DNA of 35,196 nucleotides from positions 1-35,196 of the IMG/VR virus record IMGVR_UViG_3300035659_000065. The stretch is one strand, 5' to 3'. The notes under the pieces are model-generated. The model was not told the DNA's origin, ran no database searches, and saw only the letters and a list, made by a program, of their open reading frames with translations. Below, piece by piece: positions 6,730-14,168 of the stretch; position 1 is the first letter of the stretch, and each line of letters opens with the position of its first letter. This DNA is from a virus. The position numbers were made by a program, and so were the translations under genes.

Positions 6730-7746
6730 ATGGGCCTCTTTGGGACCCTCGGGGACCTCGTGTACGGGATCACCGCCGAGGATAAGACCAAGGCCGGCGT
6801 GGACTCCGCCTCCAAGGGGGCCGGGAAGCTGAACGCCTCCTGGGGAGAGGTCGCCACGACCGGCCTCGGGGTCGCGGGGATCGCGGTCGGGGTGGGCGCG
6901 GCCCTCTGGGCGAACGCCGGGAAGGCCGCCGAGTACGCGGACCGCCTGAACGACCTCACCAGGACCACGGGGATGTCCACGGACTCCCTCCAGGAGCTCA
7001 GGTACATCGTGGGCCAGACTGGGGGGGACTTCGACGCCGTCGCGACTGCCGTGGAGATGATGGTGAAGAACATCGGGGAAGTCTCCCCAGGGGCTGACAA
7101 GGATGCGGAAGCTATGACGCAGCTCGGGGTGGCCTGGCAGGACACCTCCGGGAAGATGCTCCCCACGGAGACCGTCTTCGCGAACGTCGTCGAGGCCCTG
7201 GGGAGCATCGAGGATCCCGCGAAACGGAACGCCCTTGCGTTCGACATCTTCGGGAGGGGCTATAAGGGTGTCATGGAGCTCGTGGGGACCAGCACTCCCC
7301 AGTGGAACGCCATGGCGGATGCCGCTCACAAGGCGGGGCTGGTTATCTCCCAGGAGGACCTTGCGGCCGCGGAGTCCTTCAAGGCCACCCAGGATGAGGT
7401 GAACGCGACCATGGCGGTGTTCTCGAACGAGCTCGGGGTGGCGATCATGCCCCTCCTGAAGGAGCTCCCGGGGCTCCTCGAGGCCGTGAAGCCCGCCATA
7501 GATGGAATCGCCTGGGTCCTCAAGAACGCCGTTGCCTTTACGCACCTCGTGGGGGCGGGGGTGGCTCTCCTCACCGGGGGGGGTCTTGAGGGAGCCGGGG
7601 CGGAGTTCGAGAAGGGGAGGCAGATCTCCCAGGGAACCGGGACCCAGATTAATGTCGCCGCTGTCAATCTCGCCAAGGGGGATACCCTCCAGGAGTACCT
7701 CGACCGGGAGGGCCGTGTCCAGAAGGGGGTGCCTACACTTCCATGA
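6730..7746 (+). CDS. Tape measure protein (short)
   Basis: A 338-residue alanine and glycine-rich protein after the chaperone pair. The N-terminus (GLFGTLGDLVYGITAEDKTK) and the section ADRLNDLTRTTGMSTDSLQE are typical of tape measure proteins: the TGM/STDSLQEL pattern recurs in the TP901/lambda-H group. A hydrophobic segment at about 42-58 (TGLGVAGIAVGVGAALW) and another at about 277-288 could enter the membrane at DNA ejection. Since tail length scales with this protein at about 1.5 angstrom per residue, the tail would be only around 50 nm. No peptidase domain is seen. Confidence 0.75.
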   Translation: MGLFGTLGDLVYGITAEDKTKAGVDSASKGAGKLNASWGEVATTGLGVAGIAVGVGAALWANAGKAAEYADRLNDLTRTTGMSTDSLQELRYIVGQTGGDFDAVATAVEMMVKNIGEVSPGADKDAEAMTQLGVAWQDTSGKMLPTETVFANVVEALGSIEDPAKRNALAFDIFGRGYKGVMELVGTSTPQWNAMADAAHKAGLVISQEDLAAAESFKATQDEVNATMAVFSNELGVAIMPLLKELPGLLEAVKPAIDGIAWVLKNAVAFTHLVGAGVALLTGGGLEGAGAEFEKGRQISQGTGTQINVAAVNLAKGDTLQEYLDREGRVQKGVPTLP

Positions 7747-8087
7747 CGACCATCATAACCTTCGACACCACCCCCCTCAGGAGTCCCTCCCCGGTGAACC
7801 CTAAACTCCTCGGGGATGCCGGGATGGAGGTCACCCTGGACTGCATGACCAACGACTACGATGATATCGACGACCTCATGGCGAAGGCGGGGATCGCGAC
7901 CAAGTTTTCCCTCCTGAACGGGAAGACCGTCATCCAGACCACGGGGACCCTCGGGGATCTTGCGATCGGCGGCGACACCTACTCGAACTGCGCGATCATC
8001 GGGGGCGTCAGAGTCACGGAGCTCCCTGGGACGGGGGGTCTGTGGTGGAAGTACCGGGTGACATTCGCGCAGGACACGGGGAGCTGA
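7743..8087 (+). CDS. Small tail protein, probable distal tail component
   Basis: A 114-residue protein overlapping the tape measure stop by ATGA. It is rich in beta strand (MTTIITFDTTP, KFSLLNGKTVIQTTGTLG, LWWKYRVTFAQDTG), a common profile for small proteins between tape measure and hub. I do not recognise a specific family; a baseplate or tail-tip role is inferred from position only. Confidence 0.5.
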   Translation: MTTIITFDTTPLRSPSPVNPKLLGDAGMEVTLDCMTNDYDDIDDLMAKAGIATKFSLLNGKTVIQTTGTLGDLAIGGDTYSNCAIIGGVRVTELPGTGGLWWKYRVTFAQDTGS

Positions 8088-8088
8088 C

Positions 8089-8214
8089 ATGGACGAGAGC
8101 ACGCACAGGGAGAGAAGGATCCACGTGAGAACCACCATCAGGAGGCCCGATGGGTCCATCAGGGAGGAGTTCGTGGAACCCCTCCAGGAGGAGAAGCATG
8201 GCAACACTCACTGA
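8089..8214 (+). CDS. Very small basic protein (41 aa)
   Basis: A 41-codon frame opening one base after the previous stop and running 17 bases into the next gene. It is arginine and glutamate-rich (HRERRIHVRTTIRRPDG). Its ribosome binding site would be GGGGAG before the ATG. It fills an otherwise empty 110-base stretch and fits the packed pattern of the operon, so it is probably translated. No function can be proposed. Confidence 0.4.
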   Translation: MDESTHRERRIHVRTTIRRPDGSIREEFVEPLQEEKHGNTH

Positions 8215-8578
8215 TATCGGACTGGAGTTCGGGAGTAAACTCTTCAACGGGGTCTCGGTGGCTCCGTTTAAGTACCTCGCGAATGGCTCCGGAGATGCTG
8301 TCGAGGATCCCGGGGATACCATCCTGGATTCCGAGAACTCCGGGGACGGAAGCGATCGCAAGACCGCGACCTGCTCGTACGTCGCCGACTACACCGCGCA
8401 CATCACCGCGACCTGGACAGCGAGCGGCGCGGGCTTCACCGTCAGGGAAATCGGAGTATTTGATACGGCCGTCACCGGGGGGAACCTCGGGATCCGACAC
8501 GTCTACGCGGGGGATCATGTCATCCTCTCGGGTGAGCTTGTCACGGTCACCCTGGAGCTCGTGGATGCCCGGGTATGA
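8198..8578 (+). CDS. Tail tip / fibre-base protein
   Basis: 126 residues starting at ATG 8198 (MATLTDIG), which follows AGGAGGAGAAGC; a longer in-frame start at 8150 lacks this site. The segment GAGFTVREIGVFDTA followed by LGIRHVYAGDHVILSGE resembles the EIGLFD module of phage tail-collar and baseplate fibre-attachment proteins. It lies between the tape measure and hub genes and ends in an ATGA overlap with the hub gene. A structural tail-tip role is likely; the exact part is not known. Confidence 0.55.
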   Translation: MATLTDIGLEFGSKLFNGVSVAPFKYLANGSGDAVEDPGDTILDSENSGDGSDRKTATCSYVADYTAHITATWTASGAGFTVREIGVFDTAVTGGNLGIRHVYAGDHVILSGELVTVTLELVDARV

Positions 8579-10500
8579 CCGACCACGACCTCGGGATCGC
8601 GAGCTGTAGCCGCGAGAGGGGACCCACGTGGGGTCTTCTCCTGGATCTCTCGGGGGTTGTCCCCGTGGTCCCCAACGGGGACTTTGAAACCGGGGATACC
8701 TCGGGATGGAGCTTGACGGGGTCCGGGACGCACACGGAGGTTGTTGACGGGACCGCCAAGAGATCTGGATCCTACGGGTTACATGTGACCGCCGAAGCAG
8801 ACTCCGTGTCCCAGCAGTCCGTGACGCTCGGGATGGTGCGCCCCGGACAGGCTCTCGGGGGCTTTATCAAGTGCGTCCAGGAGGATCCCGGGGCCCTCTA
8901 CCTCATGATGATCTACGACGGTGTGACCTGGGTGGACTACACCGTGGTCGATGTGAGTACTCCCGGGGACTTCGTCGAATACGGGTACCTCGCAACCCAG
9001 TACTTCGAGAACATGATCGTCCAGCTCTTCCTCCAGACAGATAGCGCGACCGTTGAGGTTTACCTGGATGACTTCACCATCTCTGGGGGGGAATGCATAA
9101 CTGCTCGCGGAAGGGATCCCACGAGCACCCCTGATACCATCGAGCGCACGCTCCCCGTGGGCTCCGAGGACCGCACCCGGGACGCCCGCAGTCTCCCGCC
9201 CATTTTTGTCCTCTCCTCCCTGAATGATTATCAGGTGGGCGCAGAGGGGATCGCGGTCAAGAAGAAAGTCGGGGACGCCCTCTGGCAGCTCAGAGCATCC
9301 ATCGTGGGCACCAACACTCCGGAGCACTTCCGGCACCTCATTGTGGAGATGGATGATCATATCCCGGTCACCCACACGGTCTTTTATGGTTTCATCCCTG
9401 GGGACCTGAAGAGGGCTCGGACCGCCAAGAGAACCGCGACCTTCACGGGGTACGACTATGGATGGTACCTGACCCGCCAGCGGGGATTCTGGAGACACCT
9501 CATGCCGTGGGTGGGTTTCGCGGGGGTCGACTATCCCGAGGTCTCCGAGGATACGAACCCTGGGGAGCTCCTGAGGAGGCTCCTCGGGGGGAATCCCCTC
9601 GGGACGTCTTGGCTCGTGGAGACCGGGATCGAACCCCACGTGATCACGGATGTCGCCGACTGGGGGACCACCACCCCTAAGAGGATGTTCCGGGTGGACG
9701 AGAAGACCCCCCTCCTGCAGACGATCCAGGATATCGCAGACCATTGTGGGTACATCTTTGAGGTGAAGTGGCTCGCGTCCGGGGGGATGTTCCATCCCGT
9801 GGCGTACTTCATCCCATACTCTGCGATTGACACCGACCTTGACCTCCCGGGCCCGCAGACCATTGACCATGAGGATGGGTTCGACCTCGAGATCAACGTC
9901 ACCGGGCACTCCGACGAGAGGGTGAACGAGGTCCGCGTCGCGGGGATGACCGTCGACGGGGGCACCGGGGTCTATGTGGTCGCGACCGCCCAGAGCGCCG
10001 CAAGGGCCGCCGGGGACGAGCTCGCCATCCAGTACTGCGTGAATCGTCCCGATCTCGAGACCTCCGGGGAGTGCCTCGCGGTCGCGGAGGCCATCCTGGC
10101 CATCCTGGAGGATCCTGCGGCCGTCTACACGGTGGCCCTCCATAGCCGGGCGGACCTCGTCCTGTACCAGCAGATTAAGTTCACGGGCTTCCCGGAGATC
10201 CCCGAGGAGTGGATGCGGATCACGGGCATCGAGTACGCCCTCAAGAAGTCCGAGGGTGAGGCGCAGGTGACGGTCACCGTGGACTGCGTCAAGGACAATA
10301 ATTTCTCCTCCTCGGCGCTCCTGAAGATGCTCACTCAGGACAGGACCTCCGAGATGAAGGCGGTCGCGAGATCCATCGTGCGGGAGATGGTTCTGGAGAA
10401 CCTCACGGGGACCATCGTGGGGACTCCCGATGAGGAGGCCACCGTGATGCTCGACAAGGATGGCCGGACGATCATCGCGAGGAACCTGAATCCACCATGA
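8575..10500 (+). CDS. Tail hub / baseplate protein with N-terminal carbohydrate-binding-like domain
   Basis: A 641-residue protein. Residues 30-172 begin with NGDFETGDTSGWSLTG, the hallmark start of CBM4/9-type jelly-roll domains, and end with VEVYLDDFTISGG. Residues 185 to about 560 resemble tail hub (gp44/gpD/XkdQ-like) proteins: HVFYGFI-type strands, ATFTGYDYGWYL, a helix LLQTIQDIADHCGYIFEVKW and a closing segment EWMRITGIEYALKKSEGE. The last 60 residues are a helix plus VMLDKDGRTIIARNLNPP. Such hubs close the tail tube and carry host-binding elements. The jelly roll could bind cell-surface glycans (inference). No lytic domain is seen. Confidence 0.65.
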   Translation: MTDHDLGIASCSRERGPTWGLLLDLSGVVPVVPNGDFETGDTSGWSLTGSGTHTEVVDGTAKRSGSYGLHVTAEADSVSQQSVTLGMVRPGQALGGFIKCVQEDPGALYLMMIYDGVTWVDYTVVDVSTPGDFVEYGYLATQYFENMIVQLFLQTDSATVEVYLDDFTISGGECITARGRDPTSTPDTIERTLPVGSEDRTRDARSLPPIFVLSSLNDYQVGAEGIAVKKKVGDALWQLRASIVGTNTPEHFRHLIVEMDDHIPVTHTVFYGFIPGDLKRARTAKRTATFTGYDYGWYLTRQRGFWRHLMPWVGFAGVDYPEVSEDTNPGELLRRLLGGNPLGTSWLVETGIEPHVITDVADWGTTTPKRMFRVDEKTPLLQTIQDIADHCGYIFEVKWLASGGMFHPVAYFIPYSAIDTDLDLPGPQTIDHEDGFDLEINVTGHSDERVNEVRVAGMTVDGGTGVYVVATAQSAARAAGDELAIQYCVNRPDLETSGECLAVAEAILAILEDPAAVYTVALHSRADLVLYQQIKFTGFPEIPEEWMRITGIEYALKKSEGEAQVTVTVDCVKDNNFSSSALLKMLTQDRTSEMKAVARSIVREMVLENLTGTIVGTPDEEATVMLDKDGRTIIARNLNPP

Positions 10501-11150
10501 CCCTCGAGGATGGCGATGAGATCTTCCTGCTCGCGCACGGCTTCGGGGGAAAGCAGATCGTGGCCCTCAAGGGGGCGACTCCCGCAGAGGGAGACGAGGT
10601 CCTCCTGCTCCCCGAGGGGGATAAATACGTCGCGATCAAGCCCGGGGCCCTCCATGAGGGGGACCGGATCGCCCTTATCCCTATTGGGGGCCAGGAGCTG
10701 TACGTGACGGTCGGGCGCGGGGACCTCCCCTGCACGAACATCCTCCTCAACCCCTGCTTGAGCAGCTCCGCGAACTGGGTCATCACGCAGTACTTGGGGA
10801 CCGTGGCCTTCGGGATCAGCGGAGGGATCGGGGGCTGCACCACCCACGCGACTTTCGATATCCCCTCGAACCCCTACGGGGGCTTCAAGGTCGCGATGAT
10901 CCAGCAGAACTTTACCCCCCAGGCGACCTCCCGGGTCTCCTTCTGGTATAAGTTCTCCAGGCAGGCAGGTAGCGATTACCAGTTCCAGATGATCCCGGGG
11001 CCCGGGCCGCTCTCCCTCCCGGAGGTCGCGAACTGGACGCGGATCCAGCGGCTTGTCCCGGGGAGCCATGCCTTCATGAACTTCACCCTCGGGGGGTACA
11101 CCCCCAATAAGATCGCCCACGCCGAAGTCACCGCGGTCTGCATCTGCTGA
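10497..11150 (+). CDS. Tail tip protein with internal repeats and a lectin-like C-terminus
   Basis: A 217-residue protein coupled to the hub gene by an ATGA overlap. Residues 1-75 contain three similar short units around the pattern EGDEI/V-LL-P/HG (LEDGDEIFLLAHGFGGKQIV, AEGDEVLLLPEGDKYVAIK, HEGDRIALIPIGGQELYV), suggesting repeated SH3-like hairpins. Residues 83-217 (NPCLSSSANWV, then SRVSFWYKFSRQAG, ANWTRIQRLVPG and AHAEVTAVCIC) look like a jelly-roll ligand-binding domain. It is the last gene of the tail operon before a promoter, a common place for a receptor-binding accessory protein. Confidence 0.55.
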   Translation: MTLEDGDEIFLLAHGFGGKQIVALKGATPAEGDEVLLLPEGDKYVAIKPGALHEGDRIALIPIGGQELYVTVGRGDLPCTNILLNPCLSSSANWVITQYLGTVAFGISGGIGGCTTHATFDIPSNPYGGFKVAMIQQNFTPQATSRVSFWYKFSRQAGSDYQFQMIPGPGPLSLPEVANWTRIQRLVPGSHAFMNFTLGGYTPNKIAHAEVTAVCIC

Positions 11151-11160
11151 ACGGATGGGA

Positions 11161-11182
11161 AGATATTTATACCCATATATCC
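11161..11182 (+). promoter_or_regulatory. Archaeal TATA-box promoter for the cysteine-rich secreted protein gene
   Basis: An AT-rich island, GATATTTATACCCATATATC, follows the end of the tail operon in otherwise GC-rich DNA. Expected transcription start is about 25 bases downstream, near 11190-11200, leaving a leader of about 100 bases before the ATG at 11302. No clear terminator precedes it, so the upstream operon may read through. Confidence 0.65.
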
Positions 11183-11209
11183 TTATTAACTCTTATTAAG
11201 TGGGGGTGA

Positions 11210-11332
11210 ATGCAAAGAAGAGAGAACGTGCCCTTTCTGGAGGGTCCCCAGCGGGATCCGTGTATCGAGAGAAGAAGAACCTACCAAGAACCGAGGAGAC
11301 TATGCGAAGAATCCTTATCGGAATTGCCATGA
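11210..11332 (+). CDS. Possible 40-aa leader ORF overlapping the secreted protein start
   Basis: The first ATG after the TATA box, right behind GGGGGTGA, opens a 40-codon frame that overlaps the signal-peptide gene by 31 bases. The product is arginine and glutamate-rich (MQRRENVPFLEG, then IERRRTYQEPRRL). The Shine-Dalgarno sequence touches the ATG, which is tighter than usual, so translation is uncertain. If used, it would couple to or attenuate the gene at 11302. Confidence 0.25.
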   Translation: MQRRENVPFLEGPQRDPCIERRRTYQEPRRLCEESLSELP

Positions 11333-12363
11333 TTGTCATCGTGGCCTTCCTCATTGGGCCGGCGGCTGCTCACTTTCCGTCGCCGCCCTGTGCGTGCGAT
11401 AACGAACATCACTCGGGGACCTGCCCCGAGGGAGAGACCTGCGGAGTCACCGGGACCCACGAAATCTACGGCTCCTGTCAGTCATGCCCGAGCGAACAGG
11501 TCTGCACCGGCGGGTATGCGAATCAACCCCACTGGAAGACAGCGGGATACCATGATGCGGATGACTGCCGCAACCACCACTCGTCGAGCTGGTGCAACGC
11601 CGTGGATCACAATGTCTGTCAGGGATGGGAGACCATCTATACTTGTCATGAGACAGGATATGTCCCCTGCGACGGGGCGCATCACGAGAAGAAGGTCACT
11701 GTCGTGAGTGACTATGGGTGCATCGCGACCTCATGTCCCGCGATCCCCTGTGAGGAGGGCTTCCACTGCACAGATGAAACGTGTGTGCCCGATGTATGTG
11801 GGGTGGATTTCACATGCCCATCGGGATCCCATTGTGAGGGAAATACCTGCGTCCAGGATCCGCAGTCCGGGTACTGGCCGGCACCCTTCACGACCAACGA
11901 GTGCGGGGCCTTCCTGGGTGTGAACCGACCCATGGATGACCTTGACCCCGCGACGCTCCCGATGTTGAACCTCAAGAACACCCTCGTGAGGCTCGAGGCG
12001 GTCGTCCCCCAGGGGATGAATGACTGCGTCGGGATCGCGTGGTACGGGAACGGCGAAACCTCCTACTTCGGGGACACTCCCCACGTGGAGTACTACAACC
12101 TCCAGCAGCTCAAAGAAGTTGGATACGGGCAGGATGTGATCGTGCAGGCGAAGCTTCCTGTCCAAGCAGTTTGCCTCCTCGTCGTGAAGGACGAGATCTG
12201 CGATTCCGCCACCATGGAGCACATCATCGTAACGGATTCCCACGGGACCATCGGGCTTGATCTCCATACAACCCAGAGAGTCTACCATGAATGCTTCCAG
12301 CTCCCGAAGGACTTCCAGGGGTGGAGACCCACCACAGATACCATGCTCTTCTCGATCTTCTGA
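11302..12363 (+). CDS. Secreted cysteine-rich protein
   Basis: 353 residues from ATG 11302, preceded by GAGGAG; a GTG at 11200 would put 34 residues before the signal peptide and is less likely. The signal peptide is RRILIGIAMIVIVAFLIG then PAAA, cut near residue 23. Residues 29-200 contain some thirty cysteines in short spaced pairs (CACDNEHHSGTC, CPEGETCG, CPSEQVC, CEEGFHC, CGVDFTCPSGSHC), like small disulphide-knotted repeats. The rest (about 205-353) is less cysteine-rich and ends without an anchor. DNA of the first half is less GC-rich than the tail genes. Function unknown; exported protein acting at the cell surface is inferred. Confidence 0.6.
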   Translation: MRRILIGIAMIVIVAFLIGPAAAHFPSPPCACDNEHHSGTCPEGETCGVTGTHEIYGSCQSCPSEQVCTGGYANQPHWKTAGYHDADDCRNHHSSSWCNAVDHNVCQGWETIYTCHETGYVPCDGAHHEKKVTVVSDYGCIATSCPAIPCEEGFHCTDETCVPDVCGVDFTCPSGSHCEGNTCVQDPQSGYWPAPFTTNECGAFLGVNRPMDDLDPATLPMLNLKNTLVRLEAVVPQGMNDCVGIAWYGNGETSYFGDTPHVEYYNLQQLKEVGYGQDVIVQAKLPVQAVCLLVVKDEICDSATMEHIIVTDSHGTIGLDLHTTQRVYHECFQLPKDFQGWRPTTDTMLFSIF

Positions 12364-12377
12364 TCGGAGGAGTTGAG

Positions 12378-12404
12378 ATGCCAGTACAGTGGGGATCGCC
12401 ATGA
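12378..12404 (+). promoter_or_regulatory. Eight-codon leader ORF coupled to the RHH gene
   Basis: A strong ribosome binding site (GGAGGAGTTGAG, 12367-12377) serves ATG 12378, which opens an eight-residue frame MPVQWGSP ending at TGA 12402-12404. That stop overlaps the ATG (12401) of the ribbon-helix-helix gene as ATGA. The RHH gene itself has no ribosome binding site of its own, so its translation should depend on ribosomes finishing the mini-frame. Confidence 0.5.
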
Positions 12405-12595
12405 AGAAGACCGAGAAGAAGACCTGGGGGGCCTCGGAGAGTGCATCGTTCCCTCCCCACCTCTCCAGGGTCATCGACGTAGCTCTCCGGAGGGAGCTCG
12501 TCCACTCGAGATCCGAGGTCCTCCGGGAGGGGATCAAGCTCTTCGCGGAGAAGTATGGGATCCCCATCGTGAAACCCACAGAGGAAACGACATGA
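12401..12595 (+). CDS. Ribbon-helix-helix DNA-binding protein
   Basis: A 64-residue protein from ATG 12401; an in-frame GTG at 12389 is a possible longer start. The central part (SASFPPHLSRVIDVALRREL, then SRSEVLREGIKLFAEKYG) has the strand-helix-helix pattern and the R-S-E-V-L-R-E-G signature of CopG/Arc-type repressors. These bind operator DNA as dimers with the N-terminal strand. It may control this accessory operon or act as an antitoxin-like protein, though no partner toxin is visible. Stop overlaps the following ATG in an ATGA. Confidence 0.7.
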   Translation: MKKTEKKTWGASESASFPPHLSRVIDVALRRELVHSRSEVLREGIKLFAEKYGIPIVKPTEETT

Positions 12596-12645
12596 GAGTA
12601 ACCGTAAAGGCCACAGAGGAAACGACATGAGAGTAACCGTAAAGG
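12576..12645 (+). repeat. 35-bp perfect tandem duplication across a start codon
   Basis: Bases 12576-12610 and 12611-12645 are identical (each begins CCACAGAGGAAACGACATGA). Each copy holds the end of a frame and an ATGA start. The duplication length is not a multiple of three. In the first copy the ATG at 12592 therefore opens a 12-codon frame ending at TGA 12628-12630, which overlaps the true start of the next gene at 12627. The result is an extra mini-frame between two coupled genes. Confidence 0.9.
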
Positions 12646-13070
12646 GAAAGATCACCCAGGATGGAGAGGGGGAACCCTGGACCATTAAGTGCCCAGCCCT
12701 CGACATCGACGCCCAGAACGACCACCAAGAGACCGCCCAGAACCAGCTCAAGAGGGCCGCCAAGTCGAGTGTCCTCGCGGGACTCGGGCCAGGGATGGAG
12801 ATCGTCATCACGCAGACCGTCATCACGTACACGTTCACGATCTCCAAGAGGAAGGACCAGTCCCTCGACGACTTCCGCACGGGGGACCAGATCACCGGAG
12901 GAGAGATCCCCACGGAGGGAGAGAGGAAGGCCCTTGAGGAGGTCGCAGCAAGGCAGGCCGAAGCGGACGCCGCCGAGGCCGAGAAGAGCAAAGGGAGCGA
13001 GACTCCCGTGGATCACAGAGGGAAGGGTCCCCGCGACGAGAAGGGACACTTCAGGCGGAAGGACGCCTAA
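12627..13070 (+). CDS. HicB-like protein with charged C-terminal tail
   Basis: 147 residues. Residues 1-50 (VTVKGKITQDGEGEPWTIKC, PALDIDAQNDHQETAQNQLK) resemble the HicB fold: strand, turn, CPALDI strand, then a helix with regularly spaced alanines. HicB proteins are partially RNase H-like antitoxins, but here no HicA toxin gene is adjacent and the family's usual C-terminal DNA-binding part is replaced by an acidic, alanine-rich helix (about 95-128) and a basic tail (HRGKGPRDEKGHFRRKDA). The preceding RHH gene may supply DNA binding. The start is the second copy of a duplicated ATGA junction. Confidence 0.45.
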   Translation: MRVTVKGKITQDGEGEPWTIKCPALDIDAQNDHQETAQNQLKRAAKSSVLAGLGPGMEIVITQTVITYTFTISKRKDQSLDDFRTGDQITGGEIPTEGERKALEEVAARQAEADAAEAEKSKGSETPVDHRGKGPRDEKGHFRRKDA

Positions 13071-13097
13071 CCTCTTTTTGAGCACAAGGGGAAACGT

Positions 13098-13367
13098 ATG
13101 GGCGAATCACCAGAGGCCGAGCCGCCGACGATCTTCGGGAAGTATCTTTTACCTTCTCTGATCGTGAAGCACGTTCATACCCAGGAGGGGCCCCAGTTCA
13201 GGGACTCCATCGAGATTGGGACCGAGAAGTTCGGGAAGATAAAGGTCTACGGGGACGCCGGCGACCCCGAGGGCTTCACGGAACGTATTAAGACCATGAT
13301 CACCCTGCGGGAGCGCGCTCAGCTCCTCATGGTGGGATCATCACCCGAGGAGGTGAAAAAGGGATGA
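13098..13367 (+). CDS. Hypothetical protein (89 aa)
   Basis: Opens after AAGGGG with an ATG 27 bases past the previous stop; that gap contains CTCTTTTTGAG, a short T tract. The middle reads as beta strands (YLLPSLIVKHVHT, RDSIEIGTEKFGKIKVYGD) and the end as a helix (ERIKTMITLRERAQLLM). It is coupled by ATGA to an OB-like protein gene, so it may belong to the same nucleic-acid-binding set. Family not recognised. Confidence 0.55.
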   Translation: MGESPEAEPPTIFGKYLLPSLIVKHVHTQEGPQFRDSIEIGTEKFGKIKVYGDAGDPEGFTERIKTMITLRERAQLLMVGSSPEEVKKG

Positions 13368-13852
13368 GCGAGATAACGGGAATCGTCGAGAACATCGATG
13401 GGAACAACCTCTACCTGAAAGGGCACGAGAGACCCTACTTTGCCCTGGAGACCGCGAGGTTCCACCTCAAGGAGTACCAGCCCGGAGATGGGGCCCGGAT
13501 CGTCCTCCCTAAGAAGGGGGAGTTCTCCGCGATCTTTCCCTGGACGCCTCCAGAGGGATGGGAGCCACCCACATCGACCGTATCTCCCCCCCGGGCGGGC
13601 AAGGTAGGGGCGCCAGCAGCCGCAGGGGGGTCTGTGGGGACATCCCCCCAGGGAGGCCCCGGGAAGGCCGAAACGGGTCCTCTTAGGGAGGCCCCGGGGA
13701 AACCCCTAATGCCACCCAACAAAGATCAGCTTAGCGTCCGCCAGACTTGCCTGACGGCGGCGGTCGAACTCGTCATCAATGGGAAGGTGCCCATCGATGA
13801 TCTCTATGCGAAGGCTGGCTCTCTGGAGAACTGGGTTTGGAGGTCCTCATGA
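13364..13852 (+). CDS. Possible OB-fold / ssDNA-binding accessory protein
   Basis: A 162-residue protein in three parts. Residues 1-65 are short strands (ITGIVENIDGNNLYLKGHER, ARFHLKEYQPGDGARIVLP) like a small OB-type barrel. Residues 66-120 are a flexible proline/glycine linker. Residues 121-160 (KDQLSVRQTCLTAAVELVIN, then LYAKAGSLENWVW) match a C-terminal helical motif that recurs in viral and plasmid proteins of archaea and bacteria, often next to single-strand binding domains. A role in binding single-stranded DNA during replication is suggested but not proven. Confidence 0.45.
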   Translation: MSEITGIVENIDGNNLYLKGHERPYFALETARFHLKEYQPGDGARIVLPKKGEFSAIFPWTPPEGWEPPTSTVSPPRAGKVGAPAAAGGSVGTSPQGGPGKAETGPLREAPGKPLMPPNKDQLSVRQTCLTAAVELVINGKVPIDDLYAKAGSLENWVWRSS

Positions 13853-13995
13853 CCGAACGCATAATCTCTGGGTTGATTGAGGATCTCCGCAACTCCGGGC
13901 AGTACTTTGTCATCAGCGTCAAGGTGCCTGTGACGATGAGTGCGGATCTGCCTTTGCATCTTGGTATGTGCGATATCCATCAGGGAGAACCATGA
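13849..13995 (+). CDS. Small hypothetical protein (48 aa)
   Basis: A 48-residue frame linked by ATGA overlaps to both neighbours. The pattern is an N-terminal helix (ERIISGLIEDLRNSGQYF) and a hydrophobic strand (VISVKVPVTMSADLPLHLG). The codon use is a little less GC-rich than the flanks. No family recognised; the reality of the gene rests on its double overlaps. Confidence 0.5.
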   Translation: MTERIISGLIEDLRNSGQYFVISVKVPVTMSADLPLHLGMCDIHQGEP

Positions 13996-14168
13996 GCGAG
14001 GGATGGCACCGAAGGTGGGGCTGGACCGTCGCCCACTATATCCGGAACGGGACGGCCCTCTGCGGGAGGCAGAAGTACACGGGGGAACCTAATGGGACCC
14101 GCCAGGGGGATCGCGAGTGTGCGAGCTGCCTGAGGGCCCTCAAGAGGGAAGGGGAGGCGAGATCATGA
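13992..14168 (+). CDS. Small zinc-finger protein (58 aa)
   Basis: Started at ATG 13992, which overlaps the upstream stop; an earlier in-frame start at 13968 is unlikely. Potential zinc ligands are H15, C24, C43 and C46 (H-x8-C-x18-C-x2-C), a layout seen in many small phage zinc proteins of unknown role. The C-terminus is basic and helical. It probably binds nucleic acid or protein partners (inference). Confidence 0.55.
   Translation: MSEGWHRRWGWTVAHYIRNGTALCGRQKYTGEPNGTRQGDRECASCLRALKREGEARS

Noticed and set aside
8779-10143. Minus-strand frame of 454 codons opposite the hub gene
   Set aside because: Same antisense effect of high-GC coding DNA; the plus-strand protein has recognisable domains.
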